From an uncultured Oscillospiraceae bacterium (GTDB taxonomy: Bacteria; Bacillota; Clostridia; Oscillospirales; Ruminococcaceae): 64,000 nucleotides of DNA. The position numbers were made by a program, and so were the translations under genes. The notes under the pieces are model-generated. The model did not search any database. It was not told where the DNA came from and saw only the letters and a program-made list of their open reading frames with translations. Location of the stretch: contig UQDG01000005.1 in assembly GCA_900539695.1 (NCBI GenBank), positions 1-64,000 of the forward strand. The letters are read 5' to 3'. Positions within the stretch are counted from its first letter, which is position 1; the number at the start of each line of letters is the position of its first letter. Below are positions 25,922 to 33,362 of the stretch, one piece after another.

Positions 25922-25938
25922 CTCCCAATTCCTCCCCG

Positions 25939-26208
25939 TCAGATGGTGTGCATGGCGTCAAAGACTTCCTGACGGGTCACGGTGACCTGCATCTTCATCT
26001 CAGCGCCCAGGGCGGTAAAGCGGTCCCGCATGGCAACGTGGTCTACGTTGCAGTGGGCCATGTCCACCAGCATGATCATGCAGAACATATCCTGCATGAT
26101 GGACTGGGTGATGTCCTCGATGTTGATATTCAGCTCGGCGCAGACGGCGCTGACCTTGGCGACAACACCCACGGTGTCGCGGCCGATGACGGTGATAACT
26201 GCTTTCAT
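25939..26208 (-). CDS. ACT domain protein, UPF0237 family
   Basis: An 89-residue single ACT domain beginning '[20 protein letters not shown]', with '[20 protein letters not shown]' as the second conserved strand-helix unit. It resembles the amino-acid-binding domain of GcvR/serine-type regulators and is usually adjacent to UPF0210, as here. ATG 26208 has GGGGG upstream; an in-frame start eight codons earlier overlaps it. It is first in a two-gene operon under the promoter at 26257-26285. Confidence 0.9.
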   Translation of the reverse strand: MKAVITVIGRDTVGVVAKVSAVCAELNINIEDITQSIMQDMFCMIMLVDMAHCNVDHVAMRDRFTALGAEMKMQVTVTRQEVFDAMHTI

Positions 26209-26256
26209 ACGATATACCCCCTCATAAAACACCGGCCCAATTGCCGGATTACCAGT

Positions 26257-26285
26257 ATTATAACAGAATGGCGGGAAAGAGTAAA
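26257..26285 (-). promoter_or_regulatory. Promoter for the UPF0237-UPF0210 operon
   Basis: On the minus strand TTTACT (26285-26280), 17-base spacer and TATAAT (26262-26257). Confidence 0.75.
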
Positions 26286-26331
26286 GAAAGTAGGACTTTT
26301 AGAACGAGTGGAGGCTTTATGCTCTACTGCA

Positions 26332-27876
26332 TCAAAACTCCGCGCTGTGTTCCTCCGCCCGAATATCATCCCGTTCCAGCTCGGCGAGAATTTCGTCATC
26401 GCCCTGGTGCAGCAACAGCTTTTGGCTGTACTGCTCAAAGCGCTCGCACTCGTTCTCGGCCAGATAGGGGGCAGAGTCGGGGCCAAGAGCCAGCTCGTTG
26501 ACGAAAACGACCATCTCCTGCCCGGTCTCACCGAAATTATAGATCCGCTCCATAAAGTCAAAGGCAAACTCCAGCGCGTCCCCGGCGGCAGTCACGGCGT
26601 CCTCCCGGCGGCGCACCTGGGCATTGAACTCGGCCCGCACGGCGTCAAAGGCATCCTCGGCGTCCAGGGCTTCGTCCAGCTTTTTGCCCCAGGCGTCCAG
26701 CAGGGCGGCGGTGCGGATACGGGCGGCCAGTTCCTCGGGCAGCAGGCTGGCGGCGGCTTTGGCTTCCTCCAACCGCTGGCGGTAGCTCTCGCACTGCTCC
26801 GTAAACAAGGCGGCAGGCCCGGCCTCGGGCTGCTGGTTCAGCGCCCGCTTAAAACTGCGTAATTGCTGGTAGCAGGCATCGGTCACAGCACCAATGCTCC
26901 GCGCGGCGGCAAAGCGGGTGTTCAGGCCCGCCAGCAGCAGGCTGACCAGACTGATGCGCTCGTCAAAGCCAGCCTTGACGGCACGCTCCACCACCGCATC
27001 AAAGGGCTTGCCCTGCAAAATGTCCTCGACGCCGTAGTCCTGATGGTACTTGCGGTACAGCACCCAGTAGGCGGCGAAGTCCCGGGCAACCTCGGGATGG
27101 CGCAGGTATTGGCCGATGACGCCCTCGTCCACCGGCAGATCCAGCTTGTCAGCGGCCTGCAAAAAGGCAGAAAGGTCCTCCCACCCGCGGGCGGTGACGA
27201 ACTGCACGCCGTCCACATCGTTCTCGATTTTATAAAAATGCTGGGGCCGCAGTTCCAGATAGGCCGTCACGGCGGGGTGCAGGCGGTGGGCGCGGGCGTA
27301 CTCCTGCCAGACGCTCAGCTTCGGCTCAATGTCGATGCGCCGCACGCGGTCCAGCGTGACCAGGTCAAACTCCCGCACGCTTTTGTTGTACTCCGGCGGG
27401 TTGCCGGCGGCCACGATGATCCACCCGGCGGGCACGGCCTGGTTGCCGAAGGTTTTGCACTGCAAAAACTGCAGCATCGTGGGGGCCAGCGTCTCACTGA
27501 CGCAGTTGATCTCATCAATAAACAAAATGCCGTTCTGTTTGCCGGTGCGCTCCATAGCGGCGTACACGCTGGCGATGATCTCGCTCATCGTGTACTCGGT
27601 CACGCTGCGGGTCTTGCCCGCGTAGCTGCGTTCCCGGATAAAAGGCAGGCCGACGGCGCTTTGGCGGGTGTGGTGGGTGATGGTGTAGGCCACCAGCGCA
27701 ATGCCGCACTCCTGGGCGATCTGCTCCATGATCTGGGTCTTGCCGACACCCGGCGGGCCCATCAGCAGGATGGGGCGCTGGCGTACCGGCGGGATCAGCG
27801 GCGCACCGGTGTCATCGCAGGCAAGGTAAGCCCGCACGGTTTGTTTGATTTCCTCTTTCGCACGTTGAATATCCAT
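26332..27876 (-). CDS. MoxR-type AAA+ ATPase
   Basis: The 514-residue protein has an AAA+ core with Walker A 'GPPGVGKT' at 40-47, Walker B 'ILFIDEI' at 117-123 and sensor-1 Asn N159 in 'AAGNPPEYN'. 'THHTRQSAVGLPFI' fits the MoxR insert that grips the partner. The C-terminal half (about 280-514) is a long helical extension rich in Ala and Glu, unlike compact MoxR proteins of about 330 residues. It begins six bases after the vWA gene ends and is last in a three-gene minus-strand cassette. MoxR ATPases remodel or load metal into partners with vWA domains. Its substrate here is unknown. Confidence 0.82.
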   Translation of the reverse strand: MDIQRAKEEIKQTVRAYLACDDTGAPLIPPVRQRPILLMGPPGVGKTQIMEQIAQECGIALVAYTITHHTRQSAVGLPFIRERSYAGKTRSVTEYTMSEIIASVYAAMERTGKQNGILFIDEINCVSETLAPTMLQFLQCKTFGNQAVPAGWIIVAAGNPPEYNKSVREFDLVTLDRVRRIDIEPKLSVWQEYARAHRLHPAVTAYLELRPQHFYKIENDVDGVQFVTARGWEDLSAFLQAADKLDLPVDEGVIGQYLRHPEVARDFAAYWVLYRKYHQDYGVEDILQGKPFDAVVERAVKAGFDERISLVSLLLAGLNTRFAAARSIGAVTDACYQQLRSFKRALNQQPEAGPAALFTEQCESYRQRLEEAKAAASLLPEELAARIRTAALLDAWGKKLDEALDAEDAFDAVRAEFNAQVRRREDAVTAAGDALEFAFDFMERIYNFGETGQEMVVFVNELALGPDSAPYLAENECERFEQYSQKLLLHQGDDEILAELERDDIRAEEHSAEF

Positions 27877-27882
27877 AACGCA

Positions 27883-29232
27883 TCATCCTTTCGGCGGGGC
27901 TTTGCGGTCGTGTTGCTCAATCGATTCAAATTCCTCAGGCTGCAAAATCAGGCGCATGGCCCAGGGGGGCACTTCCGGCGGCGGGGTGCCGTCCTCCAAA
28001 AACAAAAAGGCGGTCTCAAAGGGCGGCCGGTGGGCGGGGTAGATGCCCTTGCCGTCGGTAAAATACAAGACGCCCTGCAGGTCACGAAGCTCGCCCTGCT
28101 CCCGCAGTTCGGCAATGCGGGCAAACGCGGGGCGGAAGTCGGTGCCGCCGCCCCCGTGCAGCGTAAAACGGGCGGTGTAGCGGTCCAGCGCGTCCAGATC
28201 GGTCAGCCAGGTCTCGTCTTGGATGGCATTGTCCGCCTGCAGCACCAAAATACGGCACTGGCGGAAAAAGCTGTCCTGGCTTTTTAATAAGGTGAAGGTT
28301 TCCTTTAAAAAGGCTTTCACCAGCTCCCCGGCGGTGGATTCGCTGGTGTCCAGCACAATGACAAAGTCGCGGATCTTTTTTACCTCGCGGCTTTCCAGCG
28401 GTTCGATCAGCGGCAGATTGCCGTACACCCGCAGGCCGTAGCTGTAAAAGCCCAGGTCGAATTCTTCGGGGTCGAGATGGGGTTCCTCATGCCAGACAGC
28501 GAACCTGCGCAGAAAATCCCGGTAGCTGCGGCGGCTTCGGCTGGCCTGTACTTGCGCTTGCAGGGCGCGGGCACCGGCGTTTTCGCCGGCGTGCCGGCCA
28601 GATTCCTCCATGCTCAGCTGCGTCTGGCGGCCCAGCTGCTCCCACTGTTTGCCCTGCATCTGGGCCTGCGGGCTGTCCGGGTCGGCAGGCCAGAAGCGGT
28701 GGTCGTCGCAGGTGAACTCCCGCAGCCACCTGGTCAGCGTTTCCTCGTCGCACTCCCGCAGTACGCGGTAAACAGGCCCGGCGGCCAGCAAGCCGCATTG
28801 GTTCTGCAATTGCTGGTAGGCCTGCTGCCGCAGCCAGCCCACCGGGCGGGTGGTGGCCGGGGTGTTCAGGCTGTCCAGCGTGTTTTCTACGGCGATGTCG
28901 CAGGCCAGCCCCCACAGGATGCGGTCGCGGCCGCCCCGCAGCCACAGGTGGCGGAAGATGCAGTGCAGCACGCTGTGCAGGTAAGCCCGGGGCAGGTAGC
29001 GCCGGTTTTTGCGGTAGGTGGCCAGCACCCAGGCAGGCGGATAGCACAGGCGGGCACCATCGGCGGCAAAGGCCGCGCCGGTGGTACCGGGAGGCAGCGG
29101 GGCAGGGGGCAGGGCACCCAGGGCGGCGTTCAGGTAGCGCTGGTCGAGATACAACTCGCCCCGCAGCTGATCCATAATGCGCTGTGCCATCGTGGATTCC
29201 CACTCGGTTTGGGTTTGGATGTGCTTAGCCAT
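27883..29232 (-). CDS. vWA domain protein with an N-terminal metallopeptidase-like domain (DUF2201 type)
   Basis: The 449-residue protein has an N-terminal helical domain with the zinc-like motif H86-xxx-H90 ('HSVLHCIFRH', plus H95), as in putative metallopeptidases of the DUF2201 group. The C-terminal von Willebrand A domain carries the MIDAS 'DTSES' at 295-299 and 'GGGGTDF' near 364. No signal peptide is present, so it acts in the cytoplasm. AAAGGAGG precedes the ATG. It is coupled to the MoxR ATPase downstream, the classic AAA/vWA chaperone pair. The lack of a clear downstream acidic metal ligand leaves protease activity unproven. Confidence 0.8.
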   Translation of the reverse strand: MAKHIQTQTEWESTMAQRIMDQLRGELYLDQRYLNAALGALPPAPLPPGTTGAAFAADGARLCYPPAWVLATYRKNRRYLPRAYLHSVLHCIFRHLWLRGGRDRILWGLACDIAVENTLDSLNTPATTRPVGWLRQQAYQQLQNQCGLLAAGPVYRVLRECDEETLTRWLREFTCDDHRFWPADPDSPQAQMQGKQWEQLGRQTQLSMEESGRHAGENAGARALQAQVQASRSRRSYRDFLRRFAVWHEEPHLDPEEFDLGFYSYGLRVYGNLPLIEPLESREVKKIRDFVIVLDTSESTAGELVKAFLKETFTLLKSQDSFFRQCRILVLQADNAIQDETWLTDLDALDRYTARFTLHGGGGTDFRPAFARIAELREQGELRDLQGVLYFTDGKGIYPAHRPPFETAFLFLEDGTPPPEVPPWAMRLILQPEEFESIEQHDRKAPPKG

Positions 29233-29277
29233 GGTGCCCTCCTTTCTGCAATACGCAACGTTATATTTGCTAATATT

Positions 29278-30207
29278 CTACAAATCGTCAAAATCGTACG
29301 TTTTTTTCGCGGCACGCTTGGGGCGGCCTAATAACAGCGCGGCTCCCGCGCTCCACCCCTGCCGGGCGCAAAAAGCGGCAGCGTTAGCGGTGGGCAGGCC
29401 CAGGCCAACCAGCAGTTTCACCGCCGCTTCATCCCGGGCGGTGATGGCCAACGTAAACGCCGCGTCCGGGTGGGCAGTCAAATAAAACTCGTAGTCGGCG
29501 CGGGCATCATCGCCCAAACCGTAGGGCAGGCAAAGCCGCCCCAGCGCAAGGCGGCAGAGCTTCTCCTCACTTTCGCCCACGCAGGCCTGGGCAAAGCTGG
29601 CGTCGTAGGTGGCAAAGTCCAGGCTGCCGTCCGCCGCAAAGCATTGCCGCATGCGGTAGCCTTCGCCCTCGATGCTGTGGTTGAAAATGTGTGCGGGGGT
29701 GTTTTCGTCCAGCAGCTCAAAATATTCGGGGTAGAACAACCGCGCCCCGCCGGTGAACTCCACCGTCACGTCCGCGCTGATGGCCACCAGCAGCCGGCGC
29801 AACCCCGTTGCCTCGCCGGGACCGGCGTGCAGCTCCAGCACTTCCAGACTGCGGCAGTTGGTAAACAGGTCACTGCCAAAGCTGTCGGCCGCTTTGCCCA
29901 GCCGTACCCGGCGCAGCTTACGGCAGTTATAAAAGGCCGCGCTGTCAATGACCCGCACTGTGTCGGGCAGGGTGACTTCCTGTACAAAATTGCCGGTGAC
30001 CTCATGGGTGTCGGTGCTGTCCGCAGGCCACAGGGCACCGCCGGTCACGGCCCTGTCGGCAAAACAATAGGGGCCGATCTCCACCACGGGCAGGCCATCC
30101 ACGGTATCCGGCACCACCGGGCAGGGCGTATCGCCCAGCACCCGCAGCACCCGCGCACCACGCGCGCAGTTTTCCCCCCGTGCGCAGTTTTCCCAAAGTA
30201 CGGCCAC
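29278..30207 (-). CDS. Leucine-rich-repeat (BspA/LRR_5-like) protein with ankyrin-like tail
   Basis: A 309-residue protein with two or three BspA-type repeats between about residues 20 and 140 ('VVPDTVDGLPVVEIGPYCFA', 'EVTLPDTVRVIDSAAFYNCR', 'KLRRVRLGKAADSFGSDLFT'). The C-terminal part has 'AFTLAITARDEAAVKLLVGL', an ankyrin-like helix pair. There is no signal peptide, unlike most BspA surface proteins. I choose GTG 30207, since AAAGGGG lies eight bases upstream. A six-residue tandem repeat (ENCARG twice) sits near the N-terminus. It is first in the LRR-vWA-MoxR cassette and may supply target recognition; that role is inferred from context only. Confidence 0.7.
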   Translation of the reverse strand: MAVLWENCARGENCARGARVLRVLGDTPCPVVPDTVDGLPVVEIGPYCFADRAVTGGALWPADSTDTHEVTGNFVQEVTLPDTVRVIDSAAFYNCRKLRRVRLGKAADSFGSDLFTNCRSLEVLELHAGPGEATGLRRLLVAISADVTVEFTGGARLFYPEYFELLDENTPAHIFNHSIEGEGYRMRQCFAADGSLDFATYDASFAQACVGESEEKLCRLALGRLCLPYGLGDDARADYEFYLTAHPDAAFTLAITARDEAAVKLLVGLGLPTANAAAFCARQGWSAGAALLLGRPKRAAKKTYDFDDL

Positions 30208-30219
30208 AAAAATCACCCC

Positions 30220-30248
30220 TTTACATTGCCCACATTATAGCATAAAAT
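30220..30248 (+). promoter_or_regulatory. Promoter for the MATE pump
   Basis: TTTACA (30220-30225), 17-base spacer and TAAAAT (30243-30248). Confidence 0.65.
30234..30239 (-). promoter_or_regulatory. Putative -10 box for the LRR-vWA-MoxR cassette
   Basis: A consensus TATAAT on the minus strand, 27 bases before the GTG start; its -35 region (TTTCTT, 30262-30257) is poor. It lies inside the spacer of the divergent MATE promoter, so the two cannot be occupied together. Confidence 0.5.
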
Positions 30249-30302
30249 AGTGTGGCAAGAAATATGAAATGGAAGAAAAGACAAGAAAAACGGAGCAAAA
30301 AC

Positions 30303-31670
30303 ATGGCAAATGTCAAACAGACGGATATTCTGACCGGCAGCATCCCCAGGCAGCTGCTGGCCTTTTTCCTGCCGATCTGGTTCGGCACGCTGTTCCAGCA
30401 GCTGTACAACACCGCCGATACCCTCATCGTGGGCAACTTTGTGGGCACCCGGGCGCTGGCAGCGGTGGGCGCAACGGGGGCGTTCGTCAACCTGCTGGTA
30501 GGCCTGTTCGTTGGGCTTTGCAGCGGCGTAGGTGTCGTGGTATCGCAAAGTTTCGGTGCGCGGGATTATGACGGCGTCGACCGCCAGGTACACACGGCGC
30601 TGGTGTTCAGCGTGGTCATCGGTGCGGTTCTTACGCTGGCAGGCCTTGTGACGGCCCAGCCCATGATGCGCCTGATGGGCACGCCGGACGAAATTCTGGA
30701 CGCATCCACGCTGTATCTGCGCATCTACTTTTTGGGCATGATACCCCAGATCTTGTACAACACCGGCACCTATATTCTGCGTGCCATCGGTGATTCCAAG
30801 CGGCCGCTTTACTTCCTCATCGCCGCGTCGCTGGTCAACATCGTGCTGGACGTGGTGTTCATCGCGGTGCTGGGCTGGGGCGTGGCCGGTGCGGCCATCG
30901 CCACGGTGGTCAGCCAGGTGGCCAGCGCCCTGCTCACCCTGCGCTGCGTCATCGGCTCTGAGGGCATGCCCTGGCATGTCTCGCTGGACAAAATGCGGAT
31001 GGAGCCGGGCATCCTGGGGGCCATCTGCACCATCGGCATCCCGGCGGCGGCCCAAAGCGCCATGTACAACCTCAGCAACATGGTCATCCAAAGCTGCATG
31101 AACAGCTTTGGCACCGACACCATCGCCGCCTGGGGCGTCTACGGCAAAATTGATTTCGTATTCTGGATGACCATTAACTCGCTGGGCATTGCCATCACCA
31201 CCTTTGTGGGGCAGAACTTCGGCGCCCGCCAGTACGACCGCGTGCGCAGCGGCGTGCGGGTGTGTATGGCCATGGCCGCCGGGCTGACGCTGCTGGTCAG
31301 TGTCAGCTTCTACTTTGGGGCCGAGCCGCTTTTCCGCGTGTTTACGCAGGATAACAACGTGGTGGCGGTGGGCGTGCAGATGATGCATGTGCTGACGCCG
31401 GTGTACATCACCTATATCAGCATCGAGGTGCTGTCCGGTGCACTGCGCGGCTGCGGCGACGTCCGCGTGCCGACGCTGATCACGGTGTTTTTCGTCTGCG
31501 GCCTGCGGATGCTGTGGCTGACCACGATGGTCCCGCTCTATCACACGATCGCCACGGTCGAGTTCAGCTACCCCCTGACCTGGACGCTGGCGTCGCTGCT
31601 GTTCATCCTCTACTACCTGCGCGGCGGTTGGCTGAAACGCTGCATTGCGAAGCGGGACGCACAAACCTGA
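30303..31670 (+). CDS. MATE family multidrug/metabolite exporter
   Basis: A 455-residue, 12-segment antiporter of the MATE family (NorM/DinF fold), exporting cationic drugs or metabolites against Na+ or H+. 'ILTGSIPRQLLAFFLPIWFG' and 'QLYNTADTLIVGNFVGTRAL' begin the first lobe, and 'GWGVAGAAIATVVSQVASAL' closes it. The second lobe starts near 'GIPAAAQSAMYNLSNMVIQS'. ATG 30303 is preceded by CGGAG. An earlier in-frame start at 30252 would add a very basic stretch without a ribosome binding site. No neighbour hints at substrate. Confidence 0.88.
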   Translation: MANVKQTDILTGSIPRQLLAFFLPIWFGTLFQQLYNTADTLIVGNFVGTRALAAVGATGAFVNLLVGLFVGLCSGVGVVVSQSFGARDYDGVDRQVHTALVFSVVIGAVLTLAGLVTAQPMMRLMGTPDEILDASTLYLRIYFLGMIPQILYNTGTYILRAIGDSKRPLYFLIAASLVNIVLDVVFIAVLGWGVAGAAIATVVSQVASALLTLRCVIGSEGMPWHVSLDKMRMEPGILGAICTIGIPAAAQSAMYNLSNMVIQSCMNSFGTDTIAAWGVYGKIDFVFWMTINSLGIAITTFVGQNFGARQYDRVRSGVRVCMAMAAGLTLLVSVSFYFGAEPLFRVFTQDNNVVAVGVQMMHVLTPVYITYISIEVLSGALRGCGDVRVPTLITVFFVCGLRMLWLTTMVPLYHTIATVEFSYPLTWTLASLLFILYYLRGGWLKRCIAKRDAQT

Positions 31671-31672
31671 TC

Positions 31673-31775
31673 GTAGGGGCGACCACTGGTCGCCCGCGGC
31701 CGTTTGCCGCATGAGCAACTTTCCCGGCAAGGCGCTGCCACGCCAAGTTGACGGGCGAACAGTGTTCGCCCCTAC
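31673..31775. repeat. 103-base palindromic element with 24-base terminal repeats
   Basis: GTAGGGGCGACC...GCCCG at 31673-31696 is mirrored by CGGGCG...CCCCTAC at 31752-31775. Each end is itself a near palindrome (GGGCGA..TCGCCC type). An inner CAACTT/AAGTTG pair is also present. This type of 'GTAGGGGCGA' repeat is, to my knowledge, common in intergenic DNA of gut Firmicutes. No coding capacity. Confidence 0.75.
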
Positions 31776-31788
31776 ATGCTCTATCATT

Positions 31789-31855
31789 ACAGGGAAGTAG
31801 TATTGCAGTTTCCAGGTATTACTCTATACCTGGAAACTGCAATACTACTTCCTGT
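31789..31855. repeat. Long near-perfect hairpin
   Basis: Arms 31789-31819 and 31826-31855 pair over 30 positions with a single extra G in the left arm, around a six-base loop. There is no adjacent T-run, so it is not a normal terminator. It could be a folded small RNA or the core of a mobile repeat. Confidence 0.75.
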
Positions 31856-31863
31856 GCTATTTT

Positions 31864-32060
31864 CTCATAGAAAATTTCATGAGCTGGATAGTGAAATAAT
31901 GAAATTTTGAGAATACGGTTAGTACAAACTACCCGTTATTTCACTTCTCTTTACACCATCGTTCCATAACATAAAAAATCAACGATGGTATGACGTTGTC
32001 TCAAAATCTCAAAATTTCAATATCCCACCACCCAGGGATTTGAAATTTTGTGAGATTTTG
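31864..32060. other. AT-rich intergenic block with competing inverted repeats
   Basis: No gene is present. Perfect arms are 31871-31880/31899-31908, 31890-31899/31936-31945, 31955-31963/31981-31989 and 31900-31912/32007-32019. A further long stem pairs 32002-32026 with 32035-32060. The segment 32007-32019 can pair with either 31900-31912 or 32041-32053, so the folds exclude each other. GC content is far below the flanks. Confidence 0.65.
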
Positions 32061-32071
32061 CCTATAAACCA

Positions 32072-32104
32072 AACAGCCAGCCCCCAAAACCGGGGCTGGC
32101 TGTT
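32072..32104. terminator. Terminator after the subtilase-like lipoprotein gene
   Basis: A perfect 13-pair stem, arms 32072-32084 and 32092-32104, five bases past the gene's stop on the minus strand, followed there by TTTGGTTT. It may also stop readthrough from the MATE side. Confidence 0.75.
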
Positions 32105-32108
32105 GTGT

Positions 32109-33287
32109 TCAGGTGCTGCGGTTGGTTTCCAGCGTCTCGACAAAATGTACCGGGTCGATAATGGAGTTGCCATCCGTGCCGGTGGCGGCGGTGGAAAGCA
32201 AATACCGCATGATCTCATCCCCGGTCAGGGTGGGGTCCACCTGCCAGCCCAGGGCCATCACCCCGGCGCAGTAGGGGATGCCCCAGCTCAGGCCGCCTTG
32301 TCCGTAGTGGGTGTAGCCGAACTGCCCGGCGGTGTATTCCTCGGCTGTTGTGCGGTAAGAGCAGGGGAGAGCAAGTGCATTTTTTGCAAGCACCGAGGAA
32401 CCGTCCTCGCCAGGAAAGCCGACCCGACAGGCGGCTGGGTCATTCCGGGCGTTTGGGTCAAGGACAGCAGGATAGGGCATAAGGCGGTCCGGTTTTGTGC
32501 CTGCGCCCTCTACGGTCAAAACCAGAACCCCGGCTTCTTCGGCACGGGCGGCTGCGGCGTTCCAGAGGTCGGTGTTCTGGAACAGATCGGCGGAACCGGG
32601 CGCAGCCGAAACGGAAACGACCCGAATCTTCTTACCTTCGGGCAGCGCCTCGTTCTGCTCCAGCACCCAATCCAGTGCATCCGCGGCATAGCGGCTGTCT
32701 TTCAGCCAGGAAGGCCAGGCTGCATAGTAAATGTGGGCATCCGGCGCCACGCCGATGGTTTTGCCCGCCAGCAGGCTGGCTACCGCCGGACCGTGCATGG
32801 AACCGGTCTCCCCCTCGCAGCCGGTATCGTAGTAAGCGGCGATGCGGTCGGAAAATTCGGGGTGGTCGGTCAGCAGCGGCTGGTCCAGGATGGCGACGTT
32901 CACGCCCCTGCCGGTGATGCCGCGCGCCTGCAAGCTGCGCACACCCAGGCCGGGGTCTTTGCACGCCTCCAGCAATGCGGCGGCTTCGTCCTCGGCCCCG
33001 GCAAACGCAGTGCCGGTGTTGTAGGTATAGGTGTACAGGTCAGAGGCGTTGTATTCGTCGGGCTGATAGGTCTGCTTGGCATAGTCATCCAGCCAGGGCA
33101 GATAGCGCAGGTCGCTGTAAGGCTCAACGGAAACGGCAGGCTCAGCAATTTCAGGTGCGTTTTCGTCAGGCAGCGCAGTGGGCGCCGGTGCGGCAGGGGA
33201 TGCGGCGGGATTCATCGCCCCGGCAGCCCCGCAGGCCGTAAGGCCCAGCGCCAGCAGCCCGGCAGACAAAAGCATGATGCGTCTCAT
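32109..33287 (-). CDS. Subtilisin-like (S8 family) lipoprotein with divergent motifs
   Basis: The 392-residue protein has a lipobox 'LTAC' (Cys19) and an Ala/Pro-rich linker, then an S8-like domain from about residue 115. The triad can be placed at D135 ('VAILDQPL' in place of the usual DTG), H165 ('SMHGPAVASLLAG') and S334 ('GLSWGIPYCAGV' in place of GTSMATPHVAG). The order D-H-S and spacing fit S8, but the oxyanion Asn of the usual 'AAGN' is not evident ('VEGAG' near 259). It should sit on the outer membrane face. It lacks a clear promoter and may be read from glnS past a terminator. Confidence 0.78.
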   Translation of the reverse strand: MRRIMLLSAGLLALGLTACGAAGAMNPAASPAAPAPTALPDENAPEIAEPAVSVEPYSDLRYLPWLDDYAKQTYQPDEYNASDLYTYTYNTGTAFAGAEDEAAALLEACKDPGLGVRSLQARGITGRGVNVAILDQPLLTDHPEFSDRIAAYYDTGCEGETGSMHGPAVASLLAGKTIGVAPDAHIYYAAWPSWLKDSRYAADALDWVLEQNEALPEGKKIRVVSVSAAPGSADLFQNTDLWNAAAARAEEAGVLVLTVEGAGTKPDRLMPYPAVLDPNARNDPAACRVGFPGEDGSSVLAKNALALPCSYRTTAEEYTAGQFGYTHYGQGGLSWGIPYCAGVMALGWQVDPTLTGDEIMRYLLSTAATGTDGNSIIDPVHFVETLETNRST

Positions 33288-33314
33288 CGGAACTCCTCCT
33301 TTTTCCGGCCTGTC

Positions 33315-33356
33315 AAAAAAAGCCCGGCCGCTCTGATTTTTCAGGGCAGACCGGGT
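33315..33356 (-). terminator. Terminator after glnS
   Basis: On the minus strand a stem with CCCGG/CCGGG ends (33322-33356) runs into seven T residues (33321-33315). It lies between glnS and the downstream lipoprotein gene. Confidence 0.8.
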
Positions 33357-33362
33357 GTTGCC

